From contig NC_009659.1 of assembly GCF_000013625.1 (NCBI RefSeq), forward strand, positions 3,100,001 through 3,164,000: a DNA stretch of 64,000 nucleotides, in the 5' to 3' direction. Shown one piece after another: positions 7,483-15,822 of the stretch; the first letter of the stretch is position 1, and every line of letters begins with the position of its first letter. A program made the position numbers and the translations under genes. This DNA comes from Janthinobacterium sp. Marseille. Lineage in GTDB: Bacteria; Pseudomonadota; Gammaproteobacteria; Burkholderiales; Burkholderiaceae_D. Under the pieces are notes generated by a model, which saw nothing but the letters and a program-made list of their open reading frames with translations, did not search any database and was not told the DNA's origin.

Positions 7483-9443
7483 TGGACATGGACTACGAAG
7501 GCGCTGCTGAGATTGAACGCGCGTGGCGCGAAGGACTGACGCCCGACCCGCTGCTGACCGTGTCCGAATGGTCGGATCGCCACCGAATGCTCTCCAGCAA
7601 GGCATCTGCCGAGCCCGGGCGCTGGCGTACCAGCCGCACGCCGTACCTGAAGGCAATCATGGACTGCCTGTCGCCGACCTCGCCGGTCGAGCGTGTGGTG
7701 TTCATGAAAGCGGCGCAGCTTGGCGCGACCGAGATGGGATCGAACTGGATCGGCTATGTGATCCATCACGCACCCGGGCCAATGATGGCGGTGTGGCCGA
7801 CCGTGGAGATGGCCAAGCGCAACTCCAAGCAGCGGATCGATCCGCTGATCGAGGAGTCGTCCGCACTGGCTGAACTGATTGCACCGGCGCGCAGCCGGGA
7901 TTCCGGCAACACCATCCTGGCCAAGGAGTTCCGGGGTGGCGTGCTGGTGATGACCGGTGCCAACAGCGCGGTCGGGCTGCGCTCGATGCCGGTGCGGTAT
8001 CTGTTCCTCGACGAGGTCGATGGCTATCCGTTGGACGTCGAGGGTGAAGGCGATGCGATCTCGCTGGCCGAAGCCCGTACACGCACGTTCGCGCGGCGCA
8101 AGATCTTCATCGTCTCGACGCCGACGATCTCAGGGGCATCGGCTATCGAGCGCGAGTACGAGGCCAGTGACCAACGTCGCTACTTTGTGCCGTGTCCGCA
8201 TTGCTCCCACCGTCAGTGGCTGCGTTTCGAGCAGCTGCGTTGGGACAAAGGGCAACCGGAGACCGCTGCCTACATTTGCGAGTCATGTGACACCGCGATT
8301 GCCGAGCACCACAAGACATGGATGCTGGAGCACGGTGAGTGGCGCGCGATGATCACCGATGGCACGGGCAAGACGGCAGGCTTCCACCTGTCGTCGCTAT
8401 ACAGCCCGGTGGGCTGGCGTTCGTGGCGGGAGATCGCCGCTGCGTGGGAAGCCGCCGTCAGTAAAGAGTCGGGATCGGCCGCTGCCATCAAGACCTTCAA
8501 GAACACCGAGCTGGGTGAAACCTGGGTCGAGGAAGGCGAAGCCCCGGACTGGCAACGACTGGTCGAGCGCCGAGAGGACTACCGCGTCGGCACGGTGCCG
8601 CAAGGCGGTCTGCTCTTGGTCGGCGCTGCCGACGTGCAGAAAGATCGCATCGAGGCGTCGGTCTGGGCCTTTGGGCGCGGCAAGGAGTCCTGGCTGGTTG
8701 AGCACCGCGTGCTGATGGGGGACACCGCCCGCGACACGGTGTGGAAGCACCTTGCTGAAATGCTGGCCGAGACCTGGACACACGCTTCGGGCGCATCGAT
8801 GCCGCTGACCCGCTTTGCACTGGATACCGGGTTTGCAACGCAGGAGGCCTACGCCTTTGTGCGGGCCTGCCGCGATTCGCGTGTGATGGCGGTCAAGGGT
8901 GTGCCTCGCGGTGCAGCCTTGATCGGCACGCCGACCGCCATCGATGTCTCGCAGGGTGGCAAGAAGCTGCGCCGGGGCATCAAGGTGTACACGGTGGCGG
9001 TCAGCATCGCCAAGCTCGAGTTCTACAACAACCTGCGCAAGAGCGCAGATGTTGGCGAGGACGGATTGACCACGGTGTTCCCGGCCGGGTTCGTCCATCT
9101 GCCCAAGATCGACGCTGAGTTCATCCAGCAACTCTGCGCGGAACAACTGATTACCCGCCGCGACCGCAACGGCTTCCCGGTGCGTGAGTGGCAAAAGATG
9201 CGCGAGCGCAATGAAGCGCTCGACTGCTACGTCTACGCCCGCGCGGCTGCATCGGCGGCGGGTCTGGATCGCTTCGAGGAACGTCACTGGCGGGAACTGG
9301 AGCGTCAGCTTGGGGTGGCCAGTCCGCCATCCCTTGAAACACCTACTGAATCGATCAACGAGGCCACCCAACGCGGTGGCCTCGCTGTTTCTGGCAACCG
9401 TAACACCGGTCGGCGCGTGATCAAAAGCCGCTGGCTGTCCTGA
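7482..9443 (+). CDS. Terminase large subunit, GpA family
   Basis: A 653-residue motor that cuts and pumps phage DNA into the prohead. Visible motifs: MKAAQLGATE near residues 75-84 at the ATPase loop, Walker B FLDEVDG at 175-181, a coupling motif VSTPT at about 211-215, and a zinc ribbon with CPHC at 238-241 and CESC at 266-269, all typical of lambda GpA-like terminases. Length fits the family. ATG 7482 overlaps the small-subunit stop (TGATG); an in-frame TTG lies one codon earlier. The 3' end contains a 9-bp hairpin (9360-9368 with 9375-9383). Confidence 0.93.
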   Translation: MDMDYEGAAEIERAWREGLTPDPLLTVSEWSDRHRMLSSKASAEPGRWRTSRTPYLKAIMDCLSPTSPVERVVFMKAAQLGATEMGSNWIGYVIHHAPGPMMAVWPTVEMAKRNSKQRIDPLIEESSALAELIAPARSRDSGNTILAKEFRGGVLVMTGANSAVGLRSMPVRYLFLDEVDGYPLDVEGEGDAISLAEARTRTFARRKIFIVSTPTISGASAIEREYEASDQRRYFVPCPHCSHRQWLRFEQLRWDKGQPETAAYICESCDTAIAEHHKTWMLEHGEWRAMITDGTGKTAGFHLSSLYSPVGWRSWREIAAAWEAAVSKESGSAAAIKTFKNTELGETWVEEGEAPDWQRLVERREDYRVGTVPQGGLLLVGAADVQKDRIEASVWAFGRGKESWLVEHRVLMGDTARDTVWKHLAEMLAETWTHASGASMPLTRFALDTGFATQEAYAFVRACRDSRVMAVKGVPRGAALIGTPTAIDVSQGGKKLRRGIKVYTVAVSIAKLEFYNNLRKSADVGEDGLTTVFPAGFVHLPKIDAEFIQQLCAEQLITRRDRNGFPVREWQKMRERNEALDCYVYARAAASAAGLDRFEERHWRELERQLGVASPPSLETPTESINEATQRGGLAVSGNRNTGRRVIKSRWLS

Positions 9444-9460
9444 CACCTCAAGGAGAAAAC

Positions 9461-9952
9461 ATGAGTCTTGCTACCCGTATCGAAAGTCTGGTCATCCGCG
9501 TCGCGCAGGAGTTCAACGACGTCCGCGCCAAGGCAGGCAACCTGGCCAACCTCACCACCACCGACAAGTCGAATCTGGTCGCAGCCATCAACGAACTGAA
9601 AGCCGCTGTGGTGTCGTCGGCGGTGATCGACGATGCGCACGTCGCGGCCACGACCACGTACTCGTCCAACAAGATCGTCTCGCTGCTCGATGCGCTCAAG
9701 ACCGAGATCTTGGGCGGTGCCGATGCCGCCTACGACACGCTGGTGGAAATCCAGCAACTGCTGCAGAACGGCACCAGCGGTCTGGATGCGCTGCTCGCCG
9801 CCGTGAACAACCGTGTGCGCTTCGATGCGGCGCAGTCGCTGACCGTGGCCGAGCAACTTCAGGCACGCAGCAACATCGGTGCCGTCGCAGCCAGTGATGT
9901 CGGCAACACCGACACTGACTTCGTCGCGGTCTTTGTGGGTGCGCTGGTCTGA
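9461..9952 (+). CDS. Phage structural accessory protein between terminase and portal
   Basis: A 163-residue protein with AAGGAG before ATG 9461. It opens with MSLATRIESL, similar to the MSLASRISAL start of the next gene, then has a helical middle (NLVAAINELKAAV) and repeated Asn/Asp-rich segments of the kind seen in tail-fibre or baseplate shaft proteins. No family assigned. It overlaps the next gene by TGATG. Unusual for its place between packaging and portal genes. Confidence 0.6.
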   Translation: MSLATRIESLVIRVAQEFNDVRAKAGNLANLTTTDKSNLVAAINELKAAVVSSAVIDDAHVAATTTYSSNKIVSLLDALKTEILGGADAAYDTLVEIQQLLQNGTSGLDALLAAVNNRVRFDAAQSLTVAEQLQARSNIGAVAASDVGNTDTDFVAVFVGALV

Positions 9953-10344
9953 TGAGCCTCGCATCGCGCATCAGTGCGTTGGCCAGTCGTGTCGGACTCG
10001 AGGTCAAAACCAAGATCGACGCCACCCACCCCGGCGTGGCCCGGGCGTGGGTGTGTTTCGGCTATGTCGGCACGCAGGTCGTCGTGCGTGCATCGCACAA
10101 CGTGGCCAGCGTGACCCGGACGGCGGCGGGTCGCTACCGCGTGACCTTCGCCGTTGCCATGCCCGACGCCAACTATTGCTGGACGGCGCTTGCCCGCAGC
10201 AGCACCAACAGCGGCACGCAGCGCATTGCCATCGTGCGATCCAGTACCGACCAGAAGACCGCTCAGTACGTCGATATCAGTTGCGCCACCACGTCTGCAT
10301 CGTTCGACGACTCCTCCGAAATCAACCTCACGGTGTACCGCTGA
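9952..10344 (+). CDS. Tail-fibre-like or decoration-like small phage protein
   Basis: A 130-residue protein. After the MSLASRISAL start it has a beta-rich C-terminus (YRVTFAVAMPDANYCWTALA ... SSEINLTVYR) that resembles the C-terminal receptor-binding knob of some phage tail fibres. Its position between terminase and the head-tail joining gene is unusual for a fibre, so a head-fibre or decoration role is possible. It is coupled to both neighbours by TGATG overlaps. Confidence 0.55.
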   Translation: MSLASRISALASRVGLEVKTKIDATHPGVARAWVCFGYVGTQVVVRASHNVASVTRTAAGRYRVTFAVAMPDANYCWTALARSSTNSGTQRIAIVRSSTDQKTAQYVDISCATTSASFDDSSEINLTVYR

Positions 10345-10565
10345 TGGCTTACACACAAGCACACCTCGACGCACTGGAAGCGGCGCTGGTCAAGGGCGAA
10401 AAGCGCGTGACCTTTGGCGACAAGACCGTCGAGTACCGCAGCGTCGATGAACTCCAGGCGGCCATTGCGGCGGTCAAGCGCGACCTCTTCGAGCAGGCCG
10501 TGGATACCGGGCTGTGGCCCGGTGCGCCACGCCAGATCCGGGTCACCACCGGCAAAGGGTTCTGA
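10344..10565 (+). CDS. Head-tail joining protein, gpW-like
   Basis: A 73-residue protein (ATG 10344 overlapping the upstream stop). Its pattern, a helix (HLDALEAALVKGEKRV), the strands VTFGDKTVEYRS, then another helix, matches lambda gpW-like connectors that sit between portal and tail. Gene order (terminase, W, portal) is as in lambda. The position and size make the assignment fairly safe. Confidence 0.75.
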   Translation: MAYTQAHLDALEAALVKGEKRVTFGDKTVEYRSVDELQAAIAAVKRDLFEQAVDTGLWPGAPRQIRVTTGKGF

Positions 10566-10567
10566 AC

Positions 10568-12100
10568 ATGCAATGGTTTGACCGAATGCGTAGACGCGTC
10601 GGCATGAGTCTGCTTGGCGGCACCCCGTTCTATGACGGTATCGGTGGCGGCCGCCGCGCATTGGCGTGGCAGGTCGGCAATCCAGGCGCAGTCGCAGCAC
10701 TGGCGTTCACCCAGAACGAATTGCGCGCCAAGAGCCGCGATCTGGTACGCCGCAATGCCTGGGCAGCGGCAGGCGTTGAAGCCTTTGTCTCGAACGCCAT
10801 CGGCACCGGCATCAAGCCGCAGAGCATGCTGGCCGATCAGTCCTTGCGCGAAGCGATCCACAGCCTGTGGTGGGACTGGTGCGAGGAAGCCGATGCCGCC
10901 GGACTGACTGATTTCTACGGCCTGCAGGCCTTGGCCTGTCGCGCCATGCTCGAAGGCGGGGAATGTCTGGTGCGGCTGCGCTATCGCCGCCCGGAAGATG
11001 GCCTGCCGGTGGGCCTGCAGTTGCAGTTACTCGAACCCGAACACCTGCCAGCCACGCTGAATCAGGAGTTGGCTTCAGGAAACGTCATTCGTGCGGGCAT
11101 CGAGTTCGACAAGCTCGGACGGCGGGTGGCTTACCACCTGTATCGCTCGCATCCGGGTGACGGCTCACTGGCCCCGATGTCAGGCACAGGTGGCGTGGTG
11201 GGCGGTCTCGACACAGTGCGTGTCCCGGCCAGCGAAATCATCCACCTGTTTCGTCCCTTGCGGCCCGGACAGATCCGGGGCGAACCGTGGCTGGCGCGCG
11301 CGCTGGTCAAGCTCAACGAACTCGACCAGTACGACGACGCCGAGCTCGTGCGCAAGAAAACCGCCGCGATGTTCGCGGGCTTCATCACGCGCCTGTCGCC
11401 CGAGGACAACCTGATGGGTGAAGGCTTGCCGGATGCCAGCGGAGCGGCATTGGCCGGGCTGGAGCCGGGCACGATGCAGATCCTGGAGCCCGGCGAGGAC
11501 GTGAAGTTCAGTCAGCCTGCCGACGTTGGCGCGAGCTACGCCGAATTCCTGCGCATGCAGTTCCGGGCGGTGGCAGCGGCGATGGGCATCACCTACGAGA
11601 TGCTGACCGGCGACCTGACGCAAGTGAACTATTCGTCGATCCGGGCCGGGCTGCTGGAGTTTCGCCGCCGCTGTGAGGCCATCCAGCACGGCGTGATCGT
11701 CCACCAGCTGTGCCGCCCGATCTGGCGTGCCTGGATGGAGCAGGCTCTACTTGAAGGCGCGCTGGCGCTGCCGCATTTCACCGAGAAGAAGCGCGACTAC
11801 TTCGCGGCCAAGTGGATTCCACAGGGTTGGCAGTGGGTCGATCCCAAGAAGGAATTCGACGCGATGCTGACCGCCATTCGCGCCGGGCTGCTGTCTCGAT
11901 CGGAAGCCATCTCGGCCTTCGGCTACGACGCCGAGGACATCGACCGCGAGATCGCCGCCGACAACCAGCGTGCCGATGCGCTCGGTCTGGTCTTCGACTC
12001 CGACCCGCGCCATGACAAAGCGCCCCAACCATCGACATTGGGCGCTCCCATGAATGCGGCCGCCACAGTGGCCGTGCCGCAAGACCAACAGGACAACTGA
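10568..12100 (+). CDS. Phage portal protein, lambda family
   Basis: A 510-residue protein forming the dodecameric ring through which DNA enters the capsid. Matches to the lambda portal family include RDLVRRNAWAAAGVEAFVSN near residues 57-76, the IHLFRPLRPGQIRGEPWL stretch, and MTYEMLTGDL-like motifs (ITYEMLTGDLTQVNYSSIR). ATG 10568 lies 2 bases after the gpW stop. The C-terminus ends with a flexible Ala/Pro-rich tail. Confidence 0.93.
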   Translation: MQWFDRMRRRVGMSLLGGTPFYDGIGGGRRALAWQVGNPGAVAALAFTQNELRAKSRDLVRRNAWAAAGVEAFVSNAIGTGIKPQSMLADQSLREAIHSLWWDWCEEADAAGLTDFYGLQALACRAMLEGGECLVRLRYRRPEDGLPVGLQLQLLEPEHLPATLNQELASGNVIRAGIEFDKLGRRVAYHLYRSHPGDGSLAPMSGTGGVVGGLDTVRVPASEIIHLFRPLRPGQIRGEPWLARALVKLNELDQYDDAELVRKKTAAMFAGFITRLSPEDNLMGEGLPDASGAALAGLEPGTMQILEPGEDVKFSQPADVGASYAEFLRMQFRAVAAAMGITYEMLTGDLTQVNYSSIRAGLLEFRRRCEAIQHGVIVHQLCRPIWRAWMEQALLEGALALPHFTEKKRDYFAAKWIPQGWQWVDPKKEFDAMLTAIRAGLLSRSEAISAFGYDAEDIDREIAADNQRADALGLVFDSDPRHDKAPQPSTLGAPMNAAATVAVPQDQQDN

Positions 12101-12101
12101 C

Positions 12102-13409
12102 ATGCAACTCGTTCATCTGGCGTCCCGCCTCTACGGGACGCCGCTCCTCATTGCGCGTCCCAAACTCGACGTGATCCTCTCCGTGTTGGGTTCCCGCATC
12201 GGCTTGCCCGATCTGGACATGGCGATGCCGCTGCCCATGCCGCGCCAAAGCTCCACATCGGGTCAGGCGGGCATTGCCGTCATCCCGGTGGTCGGCACGC
12301 TGGTCAGACGTTCGATGGGTATCGAAGCCGCCTCCGGCCTGATGTCCTACGGCGAGATCGAAGCCCGACTGGACGCCGCGCTGGCCGACCCGCAGGTGGC
12401 GGGCATCCTGCTCGATCTGGACTCGCCCGGCGGCGAGGCCTCGGGTGTGTTTGAGTTGGCCGAGCGCATCCGCGCCGCCAGCACCATCAAGCCGATCTGG
12501 GCGCACGCCAACGATGCCGCGTACTCGGCGGCTTTTGCCATCGCGGCTGCCTGCCAGCGCCTGACACTGTCGCAGACCGCTGGCGTCGGGTCGATTGGTG
12601 TGATCGCGCTGCACGTCGACCAGTCGGTGAAGGACGCCAAGGACGGCCTGAACTACACCGCTGTCTTCGCGGGCAGCCACAAGAACGATTTCTCCCCGCA
12701 CGAGCCACTCAGCCCGCAGGCCATCACCGCGTTGCAGACCGAGGTGGATCGCCTCTACGACATCTTCGTGAATCAGGTCGGACAGATGCGCGGTCTCGAT
12801 CCGGATGCCGTGCGCGCCACCGAGGCGGGGCTGTTCTATGGCGAGCAGGCGGTGGCAGCAGGCCTCGCCGACGCGGTGATGCCGTTTGATGCGGTGATGA
12901 CCGAGTTCACCGACGCGTTGGCGGCCAAGCAGCGGTTGGCGCAGCCCGGCGTGGCCCGCGCCTCGCCGCGAAGCCTGTCCACTCAATCCATTTCAAACCC
13001 GCCCCGAACCAAGTCTTTCACCCTGGAGAACACCATGACCGACCCCAAAGACGACCACGACAACCTTACGCGACCGGCCGACACCGACCCACAGGGCGAC
13101 CAACCGCAGACCGACAGCGATCCGCAACCGACGCCTGCTGCCCAAGCCGCACTGGCGCAGTCCTTCGCCAGCGGGCGCGGCCAAGCTCAGGCCATTGCAG
13201 AGATGTGCCTGATCGCGGGCCAGTCCCAACGCACGGCGGAATTCCTCGCAGCAGGCTTCTCGGAAGCGCAGGTGCGCCGCGCCTTGCTCGACGCCCGTGC
13301 CGACCAACCCGAAATCGCCTCGCGCATCACCGCCGAGGTAGGAACCAGCCAGCACCCGGAAAACAGTCCGGTGGTCGCTGCCGTCAAGAAACTCACCGCC
13401 AAGGAGTAA
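12102..13409 (+). CDS. S49-family head maturation protease with C-terminal scaffold region
   Basis: A 435-residue protein. Residues about 55-290 form a SppA/ClpP-like protease: DSPGG at 107-111, presumed nucleophile S142 in AAYSAAF, and the presumed general-base lysine K194 in AGSHKN. This is the organisation of lambda C protein, which processes the procapsid. The C-terminal about 120 residues are acidic and helical and can be made separately from the internal ATG 13035 (see separate entry), like lambda Nu3. The start ATG 12102 is 1 base after the portal stop. Confidence 0.9.
   Translation: MQLVHLASRLYGTPLLIARPKLDVILSVLGSRIGLPDLDMAMPLPMPRQSSTSGQAGIAVIPVVGTLVRRSMGIEAASGLMSYGEIEARLDAALADPQVAGILLDLDSPGGEASGVFELAERIRAASTIKPIWAHANDAAYSAAFAIAAACQRLTLSQTAGVGSIGVIALHVDQSVKDAKDGLNYTAVFAGSHKNDFSPHEPLSPQAITALQTEVDRLYDIFVNQVGQMRGLDPDAVRATEAGLFYGEQAVAAGLADAVMPFDAVMTEFTDALAAKQRLAQPGVARASPRSLSTQSISNPPRTKSFTLENTMTDPKDDHDNLTRPADTDPQGDQPQTDSDPQPTPAAQAALAQSFASGRGQAQAIAEMCLIAGQSQRTAEFLAAGFSEAQVRRALLDARADQPEIASRITAEVGTSQHPENSPVVAAVKKLTAKE
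13035..13409 (+). CDS. Probable internal in-frame scaffold protein (Nu3-like)
   Basis: An in-frame ATG at 13035 is preceded by CTGGAG (13023-13028) at ideal 6-nt spacing. It would give a 124-residue protein equal to residues 312-435 of the protease: an acidic N-terminus (MTDPKDDHDN) and helical remainder. Lambda uses exactly this layout, with scaffold Nu3 translated from within the C protease gene. The ribosome binding site is seen; the use of the start is inferred. Confidence 0.65.
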   Translation: MTDPKDDHDNLTRPADTDPQGDQPQTDSDPQPTPAAQAALAQSFASGRGQAQAIAEMCLIAGQSQRTAEFLAAGFSEAQVRRALLDARADQPEIASRITAEVGTSQHPENSPVVAAVKKLTAKE

Positions 13410-13412
13410 GCC

Positions 13413-13790
13413 ATGCCCACTGTCTCTCAACCCAAGAATCTCGGCGACCTGTTGAAGTACGAAGCGCCGAATCTCTACTCGCGTGACCAGGACACCGTCG
13501 CGGCCGCGCAGAACCTGTCGCTGGGTACCGTGGTGGGCCGCGAAACGGCTACCGCCAAGCTCAAGGCCATCGACCCGAGCGCTTCGGACGGCACGGAAAC
13601 CGCCGTCGGCGTGCTCGGCAATGACGTCGATGCGACGCTGATTGACCGTGAGGACGCGATCCTGATCGCCCGCCACGCCATCGTCGCGCGCGGCGCATTG
13701 ATCTGGCCGACCGGCATCAGCACTGCGCACAAAGTGGCTGCCATCAAGCAACTCGCAGAACGTGGAGTCCTGGCCCGCGATAGCGCCTGA
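13413..13790 (+). CDS. Head decoration protein, lambda gpD-like
   Basis: A 125-residue protein (ATG 13413, preceded by AAGGAG) with the pattern of lambda gpD, which caps the trivalent sites of the expanded capsid: beta-rich body, GTVVGRETATAKL, and ILIARHAIVARGALIWP near residues 83-99. Gene order protease, D, major capsid protein is the same as in lambda. Followed by a terminator-like hairpin. Confidence 0.85.
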   Translation: MPTVSQPKNLGDLLKYEAPNLYSRDQDTVAAAQNLSLGTVVGRETATAKLKAIDPSASDGTETAVGVLGNDVDATLIDREDAILIARHAIVARGALIWPTGISTAHKVAAIKQLAERGVLARDSA

Positions 13791-13821
13791 CCCACTTCCA
13801 ACGCTCCGTTTCACTCCCCCA

Positions 13822-13842
13822 AAACCCGCCGCTGGCGGGTTT
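13822..13842 (+). terminator. Terminator-like hairpin T2 between decoration and capsid genes
   Basis: Arms AAACCCGCC (13822-13830) and GGCGGGTTT (13834-13842) around a GCT loop. The next gene's CTGGAG follows within 10 bases. It likely tunes, rather than stops, expression between the decoration and capsid genes. Confidence 0.7.
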
Positions 13843-13863
13843 CGTCATTTCTGGAGATCCCAA

Positions 13864-14886
13864 ATGCAGAACCCTTTTGAAAACCCCGGCTTCTCGATGG
13901 CCAGCCTGACGGCCGCCATCAACCTCCTGCCCAACCGCTATGGGCGGCTGGAGCAACTCAACCTGTTCCCGGCCAAGCCGGTGCGCACCCGGCAGATCAT
14001 CGTCGAGGAGTACGCCGGTCGTCTGAACCTGCTGCCCACCCGGGCGCCCGGTTCGCCCGGCACGGTGGGTGAACGTGGCAAGCGCAACCTGCGCTCCTTC
14101 GTGATCCCGCACATCCCGCACGACGACGTGGTGCTGCCCGAGGAAGTGCAAGGACTGCGCGCCTTCGGTTCCGAAACCGAAATGGAAGCCATCGGCGGTG
14201 TCATGGCCCGCCATCTGGAGACCATGCGCAACAAGCACGCGATCACCCTGGAGCATCTGCGCATGGGTGCGCTCAAGGGCAAGATCCTCGACGCTGATGG
14301 CAGTGAGCTCGTCGATCTGTTCGACGAGTTCGACATCACTGCGCAATCGGTGTCCTTCGAGTTTTCGACGGCGGCCGACAACGGGCAAATCAAGAGTGCC
14401 TGCCTGGAGCTGCTTGGACTCATGGAGGATGGGCTCACGGGCGAGTTCTCGACCGGCGTGCATGTGTTGTGCTCGACCGAGTTCTTCCGGGCGCTGACCA
14501 CCCACAAGGAGGTCAAGACCGCCTACCAGAACTGGCAACAGGGCGCGGTGCTGATCAACGACATGCGCTCGGGCTTCAGCTACAGCGGCATCACCTTCGA
14601 GGAATACCGGGGCCAGGCGTCTTTTGTGCAGGCCGACGGCACGCTGGGGTCGCGCCGGTTCATCGCAGCTGGTGAAGCCCATGCATTCCCGGTCGGCACG
14701 GTGGACACCTTCGCCACCTACTTCGCGCCAGCGGACTTCAACGAGACCGTGAACACCATCGGTCAGCCGCTGTATGCCAAGCAGGAGCCGCGCAAATTCG
14801 ACCGGGGCACTGATCTGCACACGCAATCGAACCCGCTGCCGATGTGCCACCGCCCAGGCGTGCTGATCAAGCTGACCTCTGCCTGA
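13864..14886 (+). CDS. Major capsid protein E family
   Basis: A 340-residue protein of the lambda gpE-like capsid family. Typical features: NLLPNRYGRLEQLNLF near the N-terminus, the RTRQIIVEEYAGRL and LLPTRAPGSPG segments, and a C-terminal FPVGTVDTFATYFAPADFNETVN stretch. It forms the icosahedral shell. ATG 13864 is preceded by CTGGAG. It ends overlapping the next gene (TGATG). Size matches the family. Confidence 0.93.
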   Translation: MQNPFENPGFSMASLTAAINLLPNRYGRLEQLNLFPAKPVRTRQIIVEEYAGRLNLLPTRAPGSPGTVGERGKRNLRSFVIPHIPHDDVVLPEEVQGLRAFGSETEMEAIGGVMARHLETMRNKHAITLEHLRMGALKGKILDADGSELVDLFDEFDITAQSVSFEFSTAADNGQIKSACLELLGLMEDGLTGEFSTGVHVLCSTEFFRALTTHKEVKTAYQNWQQGAVLINDMRSGFSYSGITFEEYRGQASFVQADGTLGSRRFIAAGEAHAFPVGTVDTFATYFAPADFNETVNTIGQPLYAKQEPRKFDRGTDLHTQSNPLPMCHRPGVLIKLTSA

Positions 14887-15164
14887 TGGATGTCACGACG
14901 CTCTACGAAGCCGCCCGCAACGCCGGTCTGCTGACTCCAGTCACGGTTGCGGGCGGAACGGTGCATTGCGCGTTCCGCGCTCCTGACGAAACCGTGCTGG
15001 ATGGCTTCGCGCTGTCGCGGGACTACCAGATCGACTACCCGGCGTCTTGGCTGACGCTGGCAGTTGGGGTCACGGTCGAGGTGGCAGGCAACACCTTTCA
15101 GGTACGCGATGTACGTGCCATCGGCGACGGCACCGAGCGTCGCGCCTCGCTCTCCCAACTCTGA
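14886..15164 (+). CDS. Head-tail connector/stabiliser, gpFII-like
   Basis: A 92-residue protein. Small size, beta-rich composition (VEVAGNTFQVRDVRAIGDG) and position right after the capsid gene suggest the head-tail joining protein of the FII/gp6 type. Family assignment is by position and size, not by a clear motif. ATG 14886 overlaps the capsid stop. Confidence 0.55.
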   Translation: MDVTTLYEAARNAGLLTPVTVAGGTVHCAFRAPDETVLDGFALSRDYQIDYPASWLTLAVGVTVEVAGNTFQVRDVRAIGDGTERRASLSQL

Positions 15165-15174
15165 GGAGCGCCCC

Positions 15175-15600
15175 ATGAACTCCATCCGCGAGCGCGTCTT
15201 GCGGGAGATTGTCACGCGCATGGCATCCGCGATTGCCCCGATCCCGGTGCTGCGCATGCCAGCCGTTCCGGTCACTCGCGAGGCCAGTCCGGCGCTGCTG
15301 CTTTTTGTCGATGGCGACAGCATCACCGCCCACGCCAACCACCTCGTCGACCGGCTGTTGATCGTCCGGCTTGCCGTGGTGGCACGCGGCGCGGATGCCT
15401 TCGACGTGGCCGACCAGGCGCTGGTCGCGGCCCACGCGGCAATGCTCGCCGACCCGAATCTGGGCGGACTGGCCATCGCCGTGCGCGAGATCGACTGCGA
15501 ATGGGAGTTCGACGACGCCGATGCCGGGGCCGTCGCGCTGCCTGCCCGCTACGAGATCCGCTACCGCACCCACGCCATCGACCTCACCCAAACAGGATGA
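15175..15600 (+). CDS. Tail terminator or minor tail protein (gpU/Z-like)
   Basis: A 141-residue protein with GAGGAG ahead of ATG 15175. The fold pattern, helix (RERVLREIVTRMASAI), strand (LLLFVDGD), strand (LLIVRLAVVARG), helix (ADQALVAAHAAML), and terminal strand (EIRYRTHAIDL), is like tail-terminator proteins. In lambda-like phages these genes lie between capsid and tail tube, as here. Confidence 0.6.
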   Translation: MNSIRERVLREIVTRMASAIAPIPVLRMPAVPVTREASPALLLFVDGDSITAHANHLVDRLLIVRLAVVARGADAFDVADQALVAAHAAMLADPNLGGLAIAVREIDCEWEFDDADAGAVALPARYEIRYRTHAIDLTQTG

Positions 15601-15607
15601 ACACCTT

Positions 15608-15820
15608 ATGCAAACCCTCTCCATCGAACTACTGAAACCCCACATCCACGCAGGCAAGCGCCTCGCCGTGGGTGATCGCCTTGATCTGAATGACGCCAGC
15701 GCCCGTTGGCTGATCACACAAGGCACGGCCAAAGCGGCCACCACTGCCACCGATTCCAAACCCAACCGCCGTGATGCCACTTCCGGCGTTTCCACAACTG
15801 CAGCCACCCAAGGAGACTGA
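15608..15820 (+). CDS. Small phage protein, DUF7210-like
   Basis: A 70-residue protein starting at ATG 15608. The first 40 residues (IELLKPHIHAGKRLAVGDRL) are a short conserved module found between tail terminator and tail tube in many such phages; the rest is a Thr/Ala-rich disordered tail. I recall this type as DUF7210 but am not certain. It probably has a structural or assembly role. Confidence 0.55.
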   Translation: MQTLSIELLKPHIHAGKRLAVGDRLDLNDASARWLITQGTAKAATTATDSKPNRRDATSGVSTTAATQGD

Positions 15821-15822
15821 AC

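Noticed and set aside
9360-9383. GAGGCCACC/GGTGGCCTC hairpin as a terminator after the terminase gene
   Set aside because: It lies within the coding end of the terminase, has no T-run, and the next genes follow closely and must be co-expressed.
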